From JACKAQ01 sp965227145 (GTDB taxonomy: Bacteria; Calditrichota; Calditrichia; RBG-13-44-9; J075): a stretch of 64,000 nt of DNA. The translations under genes and the position numbers were made by a program. The notes beneath the pieces are model-generated. The model did not search any database. It was not told the DNA's origin and worked only from the letters and a program-made list of their open reading frames with translations. Shown here piece by piece: positions 1 through 8,624 of this stretch; position 1 is the first letter of the stretch; each line of letters opens with the position of its first letter. The stretch lies in NCBI GenBank assembly GCA_965227145.1, contig OZ245730.1, positions 2,046,001 through 2,110,000 on the forward strand. The letters run 5' to 3'.

Positions 1-213
1 GTTGGTAGGAGAAGGGGAGGGGATAACGATATAAATTTCGTCGTTTTCGAGCAACATATGCGATGGTTTTACGACTTCGCCATTTACTAAAATTTGCCCG
101 CTTTTGATTAATTTTTGATAATATGAACGGGAGTGATCGCTGAATCGACCGGATAAAAAAATATCCAGTCGTTGGTTACTTAATTCACTATTTATTTTAA
201 GTTTGTGTTCCAT
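1..213 (-). CDS. rluD: RluD-family 23S rRNA pseudouridine synthase, N-terminal fragment (S4 domain)
   Basis: Only the first 71 codons are present; the gene runs off the left edge. The visible part is an S4 RNA-binding domain: an amphipathic start, then NQRLDIFLSG, a helix with SRSYYQKLIKSGQI, and the strand LVNGEVVKPSH. This is how RluC/RluD enzymes begin, before the catalytic domain that isomerises uridines in 23S rRNA. The ATG at 213 lies 5 bases after the lspA stop, so the two genes are almost certainly cotranscribed. The same lspA-rluD order is common in many phyla. The catalytic Asp motif is outside the window, so the exact paralog (RluD or another RluA-family member) is inferred from the neighbour. 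Confidence 0.8.
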   Translation of the reverse strand, partial: MEHKLKINSELSNQRLDIFLSGRFSDHSRSYYQKLIKSGQILVNGEVVKPSHMLLENDEIYIVIPSPSPTN

Positions 214-218
214 TTGTA

Positions 219-767
219 TCATTTTGTTGCAATTGCAGATATGTGTTTTTTTGATAATAAGGTTGAGATGACCAGGATCATGCCGATGGTGACGGAAATA
301 TCTGCAATATTGAATACCGGCAACCGGTAAATTGAAAAATCATGAAATTGCCAAAGTAGCAGATTTATCGTATCAAAATGAACATCAAAAAAATTGATAT
401 CAATAAAATCAACAACATTACCACGATACAGTCTGTCAAAAAGATTCCCGGCAGCACCGCCTAAAATGGTTGCTGCAGCCACTCGCAACCACTTGTGATC
501 TCGAATATTTAATAGCACATAAAATATCATTATGGCAATTATAATTGAGATTATATTAAGCAAAGCCGTGTTTTGAATGTTAAATCCAAAAGCTATTCCG
601 GAGTTTTCCACATACGTAAAACGCAAAAACTCACCGAGAACAGTCACGCTGGAGAGCGGTTTTAGGAAGGCAACTGCAAGAAATTTGGTGGATTGGTCTA
701 TTAAAAAAATTGCGACAATAACGGATATTGTCGCAATAAAATGGGGCTTTTCGGGCATGGTGGCCAT
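219..767 (-). CDS. lspA: Lipoprotein signal peptidase (signal peptidase II)
   Basis: This 182-residue inner-membrane aspartyl protease removes signal peptides from prolipoproteins after diacylglyceryl modification. It has the family layout of four membrane segments. The conserved stretch NSGIAFGF is present near residue 55, and both catalytic aspartate regions are visible: GNLFDRLYRGNVVDFID near residues 107-123 and FNIADISVTIG near 151-161. Length is slightly above the usual 150-170 residues because of the C-terminus. ATG 767 is used; a second ATG three codons later is possible. It sits between a TraR/DksA gene (4 bases upstream) and rluD (5 bases downstream). Its substrates would include the several lipobox proteins in this window. 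Confidence 0.95.
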   Translation of the reverse strand: MATMPEKPHFIATISVIVAIFLIDQSTKFLAVAFLKPLSSVTVLGEFLRFTYVENSGIAFGFNIQNTALLNIISIIIAIMIFYVLLNIRDHKWLRVAAATILGGAAGNLFDRLYRGNVVDFIDINFFDVHFDTINLLLWQFHDFSIYRLPVFNIADISVTIGMILVISTLLSKKHISAIATK

Positions 768-771
768 CGAT

Positions 772-1149
772 TTAGTTTTTTGTACGCGATTCCTTGTTTT
801 TGCAGGGAACGCAAATTCGGGTGGTCGGTACTATTTCCAGTCTTTTGGCTTCAATTTCTTCGCCGCAGACCCGGCAAATGCCGTATTCGTTTAATTCAAT
901 TCGCTGCAGCGCTTGTTGAATTTGCTGGAGATATTTTTCCTCGCGCGATAAAAAAAGGAAAGCTTTTTCACGTTCCATTGCGTCCGTGCCCTGATCCGCC
1001 ATATGTAGTCCGTATCCTGAATGATCGCCATTGCTTTCCCGATAATTGGATTCCATTGTAACTTCCCGCAGGCGCTCAATTCGGTCGAGAACTTCTACAC
1101 GCTTTTCCATAAGCAAGTTTTTGAAGTGTAATGTGGTTTTGTCATCCAT
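772..1149 (-). CDS. TraR/DksA-family protein with intact C4 zinc finger
   Basis: This 125-residue protein has an N-terminal coiled-coil helical region followed by a C-terminal zinc finger with four cysteines (YGICRVCGEEI then RICVPCKN). The sequence YHMADQGTDAMEREKAFLF-like core (here HMADQGTDAMEREKAF) is the usual DksA/TraR signature leading into the finger. Family members bind the RNA polymerase secondary channel, and true DksA acts with ppGpp. The start ATG at 1149 is preceded by a clear AAGGAG ribosome-binding site. It lies directly upstream of lspA, the position of ylyA in Bacillus. The upstream gene is a paralog without the cysteines, so this is the more canonical copy. Whether it responds to ppGpp cannot be read from sequence. 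Confidence 0.85.
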   Translation of the reverse strand: MDDKTTLHFKNLLMEKRVEVLDRIERLREVTMESNYRESNGDHSGYGLHMADQGTDAMEREKAFLFLSREEKYLQQIQQALQRIELNEYGICRVCGEEIEAKRLEIVPTTRICVPCKNKESRTKN

Positions 1150-1211
1150 GTTGATCTCCTTAGTTGACTAATTAACTTCCAAATCATCCTGATTTTTTTG
1201 GTACGGGAGAA

Positions 1212-1655
1212 TTACATTCCTTTTTTCTTTTGCTCAATCTTTGCTTCAACCGTTGTTTCTGTGTGTGGAACTGCATCGAGGCGTTCCTTTGGAATCGGTT
1301 TTCCGGTAATTTTGCAAATACCGTATGTTTTCAGGTCTATGCGTTTTAAAGCACGATCCAGATAGCCAATATATTTTTGCTGGCGAGAGATCATCAGATA
1401 CAGCATTTCCCGTTCCATCGCATCAGTGCCGGAATCAGCCATGTGATAAGTGTATCCTTCGGTCTGTTCCTGTGCATCTTTTAGCCTGCTATTCATATCT
1501 TCAATTTCTTCAAGCGCTTGCGTCCGCTTTTTCAAAATTAATTGGCGAAAATATTCCAGTTCTTCATCAGTCAAATACGTGCGAGGCGGAGATGCCGGTT
1601 TGTCCCCACTATCCAACTCCCCGTTTAAGCCCGCGTTTTTTGATGTTTCACTCAT
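1212..1655 (-). CDS. TraR/DksA-family paralog with degenerate zinc finger
   Basis: This 147-residue protein shares the DksA/TraR core with its downstream neighbour (YHMADSGTDAMEREMLYL, then LKTYGICKITGKPIPKERL). The zinc finger has decayed: only the first Cys of the four remains (YGICKITG, then TETTVEAK in place of the second CxxC). Cys-poor members of this family are known in Bacteroidetes-type genomes, so the loss is probably an old lineage feature and not a fresh mutation. The N-terminus is a charged, proline-rich tail of about 25 residues. It stands 62 bases upstream of the C4 paralog and 259 bases after ileS. The gap 1656-1914 shows no clear gene. Confidence 0.8.
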   Translation of the reverse strand: MSETSKNAGLNGELDSGDKPASPPRTYLTDEELEYFRQLILKKRTQALEEIEDMNSRLKDAQEQTEGYTYHMADSGTDAMEREMLYLMISRQQKYIGYLDRALKRIDLKTYGICKITGKPIPKERLDAVPHTETTVEAKIEQKKKGM

Positions 1656-1914
1656 GATTTCATCCTACGTTTTGCGTCTGGTTCTAAAAAATTACCAATT
1701 GCAGTTATTCTTCATTACATTTTTGCATTTCTGAAACAATCCCTCATTTGAACACTCAGAGATGTTTATTATTTAGCGTTCATTTAGTTGCGAACCTTTA
1801 ATGAAAACTGATAATTTTATTACGTTTACACCTCCTTTCAGTGTTTTAAGGTGCAATATTACAAAAAAAAACCACAAAATGCAAAGAAACTTGGCGCAGC
1901 GAATATTTATTCGA

Positions 1915-4900
1915 TCACCCGATTTTTTCAATAACTACGCGAAACGAGACATCGTCAATATTGACCTCAACTGCATTTCGATCAGCCGGTAATTCTGTTG
2001 TCAAATCGTTTGCGAGCGTTTCCGAACAAATATATGATTTCAACTGCCGCACAGCCTGAGAAATATTTGCCGGGGCATCAAAATAAATCGAAATTCTGTC
2101 CTGAACATCAAATCCGGCATCTTTCCGGAGATTTTGGATGCGATTTACAAATTCCCGTGCAATCCCTTCCTGTTCAAGTTCCGGGGTGATGGTTGTGCTC
2201 AATCCGACAACCAATTCGCCTTCCCGGGAAACGGCCATATCGCCGCGCTGGCTTTCGCGAATTTCAACTTCGTCAAGTTTAATCTGTTCCGTTTGACCGT
2301 TAAATTCAATGGAAAATTCACCATTTTCTTCCAATTGCTCGATTTCAGAATTTCCCCATTGTTGAATGGCTTGCGCAACAAGCTTCATTTCTTTGCCAAA
2401 TCGCGGTCCGAGCGCTTTAAAATTGGCTTTTGCCGTGCGGGTAACCAGTGAATCCAGCTTTCCGGAAACGGTCACTTCTTTTACATTCAATTCTTCTTTG
2501 ATGATTGCGCTCATCTGCTGAACGGCGTCCAGCGCTTTTGCCGAACGGCTTGCTACAGCCAGTTCTTTCAGCGGTTGCCGCACCCGGATTCGTGTTTCGT
2601 TCCGGAGCGAACGCGCTACGCGAACCACTTTTTGAGCGGTTGCCATTAGCGCTTCTAAATCTTTGTTTTGTAACGATTTCTGTGCTTCCGAAACAACAGG
2701 AAAATCGCAGAGGTGAATGCTTTCCGGGTCGTTTTCCGTGCGCAAGTTGCAATAAATTTCTTCCGAAATAAACGGAATAAACGGCGCACACAATTTGGCG
2801 GTTGTGATCAGCACTTCATACAGCGTTTGATAGGCTGCAAGCTTATCTTTGCTGTCCTCACTTTTCCAGAAACGGCGGCGATTGCGGCGCACATACCAGT
2901 TGGAAACATCGTCCAGCATAAAATCTGCGATGGGGCGCATTGCCGGCATGATGTCGTAATGTTCCATCCGGTCGGTGACGCGCTCAACAATTGTGTAGAG
3001 CCGCGAGAGAATCCAGCGATCGATTTCAGGTCGATTTTCCACCGGAATTTGCGGCGCTGCCGGATCGAATTTGTCGATATTCGCATACAGCGCGAAAAAC
3101 GAATACGTGTTCAAAAATGTGTCGAAAAATTTACGCTGAACCTCGGCGATACCGCCTTCGTCAAAACGTTTGGGCAGCCACGGGTTGTTTTGGGTCATCA
3201 AAAACCAGCGAGCCGGATCTGCGCCGTATTTATCGAATATCTGGAAAGGGAACACAATGTTGCCCTTCGATTTGCTCATTTTCTGACCGTTTTTGTCCAG
3301 CACCAAATCGTTCACGATAATATTTTTGAACGCGGGTTTGCCAAACAAAACTGTGGCAATATTGTGCAATGTGTAAAACCAGCCACGGGTTTGGTCAACG
3401 CCTTCGGCGATAAAATCCGCCGGGAAACTTTTTTCGAAAAGTTCTTTATTTTCAAAGGGATAGTGGTATTGCGCAAAGGGCATTGAGCCGGAATCGAACC
3501 ACACATCGATGATTTCCGGCGTGCGGCGATACACTTTCCCGTTTTTCTCAAAAATGATCCGGTCAACAAACGGGCGGTGCAAATCCAGCTCGTTTTCGAT
3601 CGTTTTTGCCGGCACTTTTTCGCCATTCGGGTGTTCGTAAATACCTTCCAGCAATTCGCTGATCGAACCGACTGCCAGCATGTCTTTGCCATCTTCGCTA
3701 ACCCAAATCGGCAGCGGTGTTCCCCAAAATCTATCGCGGGAAAGCGACCACTCTTTTACATCTTCCAGCCAGTTGCCAAAGCGTCCGGCTCCGATTTCCG
3801 GCGGCTGCCAATTGATGGTTTTGTTGAGCGCCACCATTTCTTCTTTGTAGCTCGGAGAATTGATAAACCAGGATTCTCGAGCGTAATAAATCACCGGATT
3901 ATCTGTTCGCCAGCAGTGCGGGTAGCTGTGCAGATAATCGTTGGTGGAGCGATAAATTTTGTCCATTTGTTTGAGGGCGATAACCACATCTTTGTCAACG
4001 CCTTCTTCCACATGTCCGTCACCGTAGGTAAAGGTTTTTACCGGGCGTCCGGTAAATTCGCCGATACCTTCTTTAAATTTGCCTCCGGGCGTTACCGGAT
4101 TGATCACCGGTAATTTGAATTTTTTAGACATATCGTAGTCATCTTGCCCGAACGCCGGCGCCATGTGCACAATCCCGGAACCGTCTTCCGTCGAAACAAA
4201 ATCACCGGGCAACAGGCTGAGCACATCGGTAAATTTTTTCGGTTCGAGATCCAAAAATGAAAAAATTTGCTCATATGTAGTCCCGACAATTTCCGAACCT
4301 TTGAAGGTATCCAAAATTTCGTATTCGCCATCGAGCGCGGAGAGGCGGCTTTTCGCCAGAACGAGATCGTTGACAAGTTCTGTTTTTTCTTCGCCCGATT
4401 TGATTTGGCGGGTATTTTTCACCAAAACGTAATCGATATCTTCGCCAACGGCGGCGGCAACATTGGAGATCAGCGTCCACGGTGTAGTTGTCCAGATCAC
4501 CAGTTCCGCATCGCGGATCGATGCTTTTGGCGATGACGTAACCTTCACTTTTATATAGCAGTTAGGGTCGCGAACATCTTTGTACGCCTGCGATAATTCG
4601 TGCGAGCTCAACGGCGTTTCGATCGTTGGTGATTGCGGCACAATTTTGAAACTTTTGTAAATCAGGCCTTTGTCAAAAATGGTTTTGATCGCCCACCAAA
4701 CCGATTCGATGTATTCGTTTTTGTAAGTGATGTAAGCGTTATCGAGATCCAGCCAATAGCCCATGCGATCGGTGAGTTTGCGCCAGCCGTCCGCCATTTC
4801 GATGTGTTCGTTGACCAACTCCCGGCAGGCATTGTTAAACTTTTCGATGCCGAATGTTTCGATCTCATTTTTCTGAGTCAGCCCCAATTTTTTTTCGACC

Positions 4901-5184
4901 GCAATTTCCACCGGCAATCCGTGCGTATCCCAACCTGCTTTGCGGGGCACCTGATAGCCTTTCATCGATTTGTATCGATTGATAATATCTTTAATCGTTC
5001 GACTCAGCACATGGTGGATGCCGGGACGGCCGTTTGCAGTGGGCGGGCCTTCGTTAAAAATATAAGTGGGTGCATCTTTTCGATGCTGGAGGCTTTTTTC
5101 AAAAATGTTATGGTTTTGCCAATAAGACAAAACGTCTTCTTCAACTTTTGGAATAAATACTTTTTCTGAGTATTCCTTAAACAT
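1915..5184 (-). CDS. ileS: Isoleucyl-tRNA synthetase (long, type-2-like)
   Basis: This 1089-residue class I synthetase charges tRNA-Ile and edits mischarged valine. The HIGH-equivalent is PGIHH at residues 54-58, and the KMSKS loop is intact (NGQKMSKSKGN). The editing (CP1) domain, anticodon-binding domain and a long C-terminal extension follow. The length and the GRPGIHHVLSRT form of the first motif resemble the Bacteroidetes/eukaryote-like type 2 enzymes, which as a group tend to be mupirocin-insensitive; that property is inference here. I start at ATG 5184 (MFKEYSEKV): a longer reading would overlap the DUF2905 gene, and AGGG precedes this ATG. It lies in the divIVA-ileS-dksA-lspA cluster. 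Confidence 0.96.
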   Translation of the reverse strand: MFKEYSEKVFIPKVEEDVLSYWQNHNIFEKSLQHRKDAPTYIFNEGPPTANGRPGIHHVLSRTIKDIINRYKSMKGYQVPRKAGWDTHGLPVEIAVEKKLGLTQKNEIETFGIEKFNNACRELVNEHIEMADGWRKLTDRMGYWLDLDNAYITYKNEYIESVWWAIKTIFDKGLIYKSFKIVPQSPTIETPLSSHELSQAYKDVRDPNCYIKVKVTSSPKASIRDAELVIWTTTPWTLISNVAAAVGEDIDYVLVKNTRQIKSGEEKTELVNDLVLAKSRLSALDGEYEILDTFKGSEIVGTTYEQIFSFLDLEPKKFTDVLSLLPGDFVSTEDGSGIVHMAPAFGQDDYDMSKKFKLPVINPVTPGGKFKEGIGEFTGRPVKTFTYGDGHVEEGVDKDVVIALKQMDKIYRSTNDYLHSYPHCWRTDNPVIYYARESWFINSPSYKEEMVALNKTINWQPPEIGAGRFGNWLEDVKEWSLSRDRFWGTPLPIWVSEDGKDMLAVGSISELLEGIYEHPNGEKVPAKTIENELDLHRPFVDRIIFEKNGKVYRRTPEIIDVWFDSGSMPFAQYHYPFENKELFEKSFPADFIAEGVDQTRGWFYTLHNIATVLFGKPAFKNIIVNDLVLDKNGQKMSKSKGNIVFPFQIFDKYGADPARWFLMTQNNPWLPKRFDEGGIAEVQRKFFDTFLNTYSFFALYANIDKFDPAAPQIPVENRPEIDRWILSRLYTIVERVTDRMEHYDIMPAMRPIADFMLDDVSNWYVRRNRRRFWKSEDSKDKLAAYQTLYEVLITTAKLCAPFIPFISEEIYCNLRTENDPESIHLCDFPVVSEAQKSLQNKDLEALMATAQKVVRVARSLRNETRIRVRQPLKELAVASRSAKALDAVQQMSAIIKEELNVKEVTVSGKLDSLVTRTAKANFKALGPRFGKEMKLVAQAIQQWGNSEIEQLEENGEFSIEFNGQTEQIKLDEVEIRESQRGDMAVSREGELVVGLSTTITPELEQEGIAREFVNRIQNLRKDAGFDVQDRISIYFDAPANISQAVRQLKSYICSETLANDLTTELPADRNAVEVNIDDVSFRVVIEKIG

Positions 5185-5215
5185 TTGCAAGTCCCTTGTC
5201 AATTCTCGCGGGTTA

Positions 5216-5455
5216 TCAATTTGCCGTAAATTTTCGGATGATCCAAACCACAATCAATATCAGTAAATTCAATATAATCAATGATGTAAGTGGAAAATAA
5301 AACGTAAAATTTTTTCGTTGAATAATAATATCTCCGGGCAATTTTCCGATGAAAGGAATCCGGTTTCCCCACATCAGCAATACGCCGATAACCATTAAAA
5401 CGGCTCCGGCGACCAGCAATGCCTTGCCCAGCGATTGCATCGGAATTGGTGCCAT
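5216..5455 (-). CDS. DUF2905 family small membrane protein
   Basis: This 79-residue protein has two predicted membrane helices (about residues 9-28 and 55-73) joined by a loop carrying the family hallmark FIGKLPGDI. That pattern identifies DUF2905, a widespread small inner-membrane family of unknown function. The gene begins 2 bases after the purine nucleoside phosphorylase stop and ends 31 bases before the ileS start, so it is surely within the same transcript. A second in-frame ATG five codons in is possible. I see no motif that suggests a catalytic role. Confidence 0.85.
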   Translation of the reverse strand: MAPIPMQSLGKALLVAGAVLMVIGVLLMWGNRIPFIGKLPGDIIIQRKNFTFYFPLTSLIILNLLILIVVWIIRKFTAN

Positions 5456-5457
5456 AA

Positions 5458-6279
5458 CTACAGCTTTTCGACCACGCGTTTCATCAGTAATGTGAGTTTA
5501 GGTTGTGCTTCGTTAGCGGTTTTGATGATGTCGTTGATATCCGCGGGCACCAATGAATCGGGGAAACACTCGTCCGTAATTACCGAAACACCGAGCACAT
5601 CCATATTCATGTGCCGTGCGACGATGTTTTCCGGAACGGTGGACATGCCCACCACATCTGCACCAATGCCGCGTAAAAAGCGGTATTCCGCACGTGTTTC
5701 CAGATTCGGTCCGGTAACGGCGACGTAAACGCCTTTTTGCAGTCGTATTTTTTCGGCAAGCCCGATTTCTTCTGCGAGAGCGATGAGCCGTTTACTGTAT
5801 GGTTCGGACATGTCCGGGAAACGCGGACCGAACTCATCATCATTCACACCGATGAGCGGATTATCGCCCAGCAAGTTGATGTGATCATCCATCAACATCA
5901 AATCGCCTTTGCGAAATTGGGGATTCATCCCGCCGCACGCATTGGAAATCAGCAACGTTTTTACGCCCATCATTTTCATCACACGGATCGGATAGGTAAT
6001 TTCCTGCATTGTGTAACCTTCATAATAATGAAAGCGACCTTGCATGGTAACCACCGGACGTCCACCGATTTTCCCGAAAATTAATTTGCCGGCATGATAT
6101 TCAACGGTTGAAACAGGAAAATGGGGAATGTCTTCGTACGAAATGACAGCTTCCTGATCAATTTCATTGACCAGATCACCCAATCCTGTTCCCAAAACGA
6201 TACCAATTTTGGGATCGAGTTGGGTTCTTTGGCGAATAAATGCGACGGTTTCCTCAATTTTTGCGCGGAGTTCGGTCAT
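5458..6279 (-). CDS. punA: Purine nucleoside phosphorylase I
   Basis: This 273-residue enzyme of the trimeric PNP family cleaves inosine and guanosine with phosphate to release the base and ribose-1-phosphate (purine salvage). Recognisable blocks are the phosphate-binding start GIVLGTGLGDL, the LISNACGGMNP loop, DDHINLLGDNP, and the base-site region TGPNLETRAEYRFLR followed by VGMSTVPE. The start at ATG 6279 is chosen because GAGGAAAAG precedes it directly; longer readings would run into the upstream lipoprotein gene. The stop is 2 bases before DUF2905. Hypoxanthine/guanine specificity is the usual one for this family, but an adenosine-accepting variant cannot be ruled out by eye. Confidence 0.93.
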   Translation of the reverse strand: MTELRAKIEETVAFIRQRTQLDPKIGIVLGTGLGDLVNEIDQEAVISYEDIPHFPVSTVEYHAGKLIFGKIGGRPVVTMQGRFHYYEGYTMQEITYPIRVMKMMGVKTLLISNACGGMNPQFRKGDLMLMDDHINLLGDNPLIGVNDDEFGPRFPDMSEPYSKRLIALAEEIGLAEKIRLQKGVYVAVTGPNLETRAEYRFLRGIGADVVGMSTVPENIVARHMNMDVLGVSVITDECFPDSLVPADINDIIKTANEAQPKLTLLMKRVVEKL

Positions 6280-6286
6280 CTTTTCC

Positions 6287-6916
6287 TCATTGTGATTCGT
6301 TTTTGCGCTTTTCATCCAATTGACGCTGCAACCGTTCCTTTTCTTCCTTGAGGGCTTTCAGGCGATTTTCTTCCGCTTCCTGCCGTGCTTCCAGTTCATT
6401 TTCGCCTCTGCGAAGCTCACGAACCTGAACCAACGCCATATTCCGGTCTTTTTTTACGCCTTTGGTTGCGTAATAAATGCTGCCGACAACAAAACCGATA
6501 CCGGCAGAAAACAACGGTGGCGGATTATCATTCGCCAACCAAATGGGCAAGCCTGCTGCAAGTCCGGCCGCGCCGCCAATTACACCGCCGCCAATCGCAT
6601 AGCTCCAGGTGTTTTTGTTGCCACGGTATTTTTTTATCTCGGCTTCGCTGATTAAATGGCCTTCGTAATCAAAATGTTTTTGCGATTTTTCCAATCGACG
6701 AACATTCGATAGCGGTATTGCCGTTACTTTCTGATCGGTTCCGCTGACAAATACAATGTCTTCGCCCTGGCGTTCCAGAACCAATCCTTCGTCGATTTTG
6801 CCATCGTTCAAATACAGCTTAACTTCCTGATTAACCTTGAGTTCTGTCGGCGTAATCATGCGGCTTCCGGCGCATCCGCTCAACAGTAACATGCCTATTA
6901 GGAACAACTTTTTCAT
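6287..6916 (-). CDS. Putative lipoprotein with glycine-rich hydrophobic segment
   Basis: The 209-residue product starts with a lipoprotein signal peptide (KKLFLIGMLLLSGC), so Cys near residue 14-15 would be lipidated and cleaved by LspA from the same cluster. A beta-rich region follows (about residues 30-70, with EVKLYLNDGKIDEGLVL and VTAIPLSNVRRLE). Next comes a glycine-zipper-like hydrophobic stretch (GGGVIGGAAGLAAGLP) and then a charged coiled-coil tail rich in Glu, Lys and Arg. ATG 6916 follows AGGGA at good spacing. I do not recognise a named family for the whole protein. A role at the envelope is inferred from the lipobox only. Confidence 0.7.
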   Translation of the reverse strand: MKKLFLIGMLLLSGCAGSRMITPTELKVNQEVKLYLNDGKIDEGLVLERQGEDIVFVSGTDQKVTAIPLSNVRRLEKSQKHFDYEGHLISEAEIKKYRGNKNTWSYAIGGGVIGGAAGLAAGLPIWLANDNPPPLFSAGIGFVVGSIYYATKGVKKDRNMALVQVRELRRGENELEARQEAEENRLKALKEEKERLQRQLDEKRKNESQ

Positions 6917-6949
6917 CACTATCCCTGCTCCTTGATTTAATGAAACAAC

Positions 6950-7726
6950 CTACTTGTTTTTATTGATATTTTTGATAAGATCGTCAATTTGCAGTCCTTT
7001 CTTGAAGAAATCGTCGATGTCCTCTTCCGTAAGCGTTTCATCGGATGCCGATTTGTTCGTTTTCTCTGCGTCGTCGTCTTTCTCATCGTAGGTTTGAACC
7101 AACCGACCCTCATCGGTTTCCGGTTCAGCTTCCCTTGTCGTATTCGGTTCTATTGTAATGGGTTCACTTTGGGTTATTTCGGGTTCCGTTCTTTTATCAG
7201 AATCGATCATTCTGCTCTGGATTCCGCGATGTTTTCGCCAAATATCCAGCTTTTCCTTCGCTTCGGGGGAGAGCACGTCATCCAATTCCATTACCGAAAG
7301 CAATTCAATTTGCGAAACCAGCACGTGACGAATCCGGTTGATAAATGATTCTTTCTGCGATTTCAGCCAGTTGACTTCTTCACGGATTTTCCGGGATTCT
7401 TTGCGAGCAGATTCCAGAATTTCCAGCGCTTTCAGCTCGGCTTCTTTGATGTGCAGGTCAGCCGTTCGTTTGCTCGCTTCTTCCGATTGTTTTTTCACTT
7501 CCTGCATGTTGAACAGGGTGTCGCGGAGCGTTTTGTCATTGTCCTGATAACTGCGCAAGCGCGTTTCCAGTTCCAGAATTTTGCGGCTGAAATCTTTGTT
7601 TTCTTCCTGAAGTTGTTCGTATTGTTCGGAAACCATTTCCAAAAATGTCTGCACTTCAACCGGATCGAATCCGCGTAAGCCTTTTTTAAATTCTTGTTTG
7701 CGAATTTCCAACGGGGTTAACTTCAA
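6950..7726 (-). CDS. divIVA: DivIVA domain protein (TTG start)
   Basis: The protein opens with the exact DivIVA N-terminal pattern KLTPLEIRKQEFKKGLRGFDPVEV, the membrane-curvature-sensing, coiled-coil scaffold used in polar growth and division. A long coiled coil follows to about residue 150, then an acidic, low-complexity tail and a final short helix. In-frame reading extends upstream, but the family always begins at this Lys-Leu-Thr-Pro motif. An AGGAG lies 6 bases before a TTG codon there, so TTG at 7726 is the start (258 residues). It lies between yggS and ileS, as in Firmicutes. DivIVA is less expected in diderm FCB-type genomes, where DivIVA-domain proteins may serve other scaffolding roles. 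Confidence 0.9.
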   Translation of the reverse strand: MKLTPLEIRKQEFKKGLRGFDPVEVQTFLEMVSEQYEQLQEENKDFSRKILELETRLRSYQDNDKTLRDTLFNMQEVKKQSEEASKRTADLHIKEAELKALEILESARKESRKIREEVNWLKSQKESFINRIRHVLVSQIELLSVMELDDVLSPEAKEKLDIWRKHRGIQSRMIDSDKRTEPEITQSEPITIEPNTTREAEPETDEGRLVQTYDEKDDDAEKTNKSASDETLTEEDIDDFFKKGLQIDDLIKNINKNK

Positions 7727-7732
7727 TACATA

Positions 7733-7737
7733 CTCCT
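7733..7737 (-). promoter_or_regulatory. Ribosome-binding site that fixes the divIVA TTG start
   Basis: AGGAG on the minus strand ends 6 bases before the TTG at 7726. It lies inside the longer open frame, which argues that the upstream codons are leader and not protein. The only ATG nearby is out of frame and meets a stop two codons later. Confidence 0.7.
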
Positions 7738-7902
7738 GATTATCAATCAACAAAAATTCCGGCGATCAGCTAATTTCAGGTTTTGCAAATATGGAATTAA
7801 AAAGCAAGCCCGGCCAGAATTTCAATTTTTAAGACGAGAAATATAACGTCTCAAAGTATCAATTGTTAGTAAAAAAATGTAATTATTATTGTGCCGAAAG
7901 GC

Positions 7903-8610
7903 TCAAAGTGTGGGATTTCTTTCACCAAAAATTGCGGAACCGATACGAACCATTGTCGCACCTTCGGCGATGGCGACCTCAAAATCAGAGCTCATGCCCA
8001 TCGAAAGCGTATCAATTTTGGCATTTGATAGCTGAAGCTGTTGGGCTTCTTCGTAAATTGCGTGGAGGCGTTTGAAACAAGGGCGAACTTCTTCAGGGTC
8101 GTCGCTATAAATTGCGATGGTCATAAAACCGCGAATAAAAAGATTGGGCAATCTGTCCATCGCTTTGAGAAGGGTGATGGCTTCGCGAGGTTCGCAACCG
8201 AATTTTTGGGGTTCGTTGCTGGTGTTAACCTGAATCAGAATGGGCATGGTTTGGTTGAATTTGGCACAGCGTGCGTTGATTTCTTCAGCCAGCAAAATAT
8301 CGTCAACCGATTGAATGAAATCGAACAGCTTTACGGCGTATTTCACCTTATTGCGTTGCAAATGACCGATCAGATGGCGGGTGACGCCAGGTTCCGGAGC
8401 GTCGGTAAATTTTGAACGGGCTTCCTGAATCCGGTTTTCACCGATGTGTTTTACACCGGCGTCAATGGCATTTTTTATCACATCCGTGTCGAACGTTTTG
8501 GTGACGGCAACCAAGGTAATATCGTCCAGCGTTTTTCCGGCAGCGATGGCAGCTTTGGCTATTCGCCCGTTAACTTCTGCGAGATTTGTTTGAATCGTTT
8601 TCGTGTCCAT
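7903..8610 (-). CDS. yggS: YggS/PLPBP family pyridoxal-phosphate homeostasis protein
   Basis: This 235-residue protein is a stand-alone alanine-racemase-like TIM barrel that binds pyridoxal 5'-phosphate and maintains B6 and amino-acid balance. The PLP-binding Lys is in LVAVTKTF near residue 38. Other family blocks are present: HIGENRIQEA, RHLIGHLQRNKVKYA, QVNTSNEPQKFGC and LSMGMSSDFEVAIAEG. A final phosphate-binding segment VRIGSAIFGER is also seen. The length is typical. It lies 14 bases after the frameshifted DUF3467 gene and 176 bases before divIVA. The yggS-divIVA proximity echoes the ylmE-divIVA block of Firmicutes. Confidence 0.94.
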   Translation of the reverse strand: MDTKTIQTNLAEVNGRIAKAAIAAGKTLDDITLVAVTKTFDTDVIKNAIDAGVKHIGENRIQEARSKFTDAPEPGVTRHLIGHLQRNKVKYAVKLFDFIQSVDDILLAEEINARCAKFNQTMPILIQVNTSNEPQKFGCEPREAITLLKAMDRLPNLFIRGFMTIAIYSDDPEEVRPCFKRLHAIYEEAQQLQLSNAKIDTLSMGMSSDFEVAIAEGATMVRIGSAIFGERNPTL

Positions 8611-8624
8611 AAATTGGGCTTGCC

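Noticed and set aside
1829..1838. Near-perfect AAAGGAGGTG ribosome-binding site on the minus strand between ileS and the DksA-like gene
   Set aside because: No start codon with an open frame follows at a suitable distance, so I could not support a gene.
2713..3486. 257-codon plus-strand frame inside ileS
   Set aside because: Shadow of ileS in another frame, with low-complexity His/Arg/Phe-rich composition typical of antisense readings.
7757..7902. Small AGACG/CGTCT hairpin between yggS and divIVA
   Set aside because: Only five base pairs and no T run on the minus strand, so not a convincing terminator.
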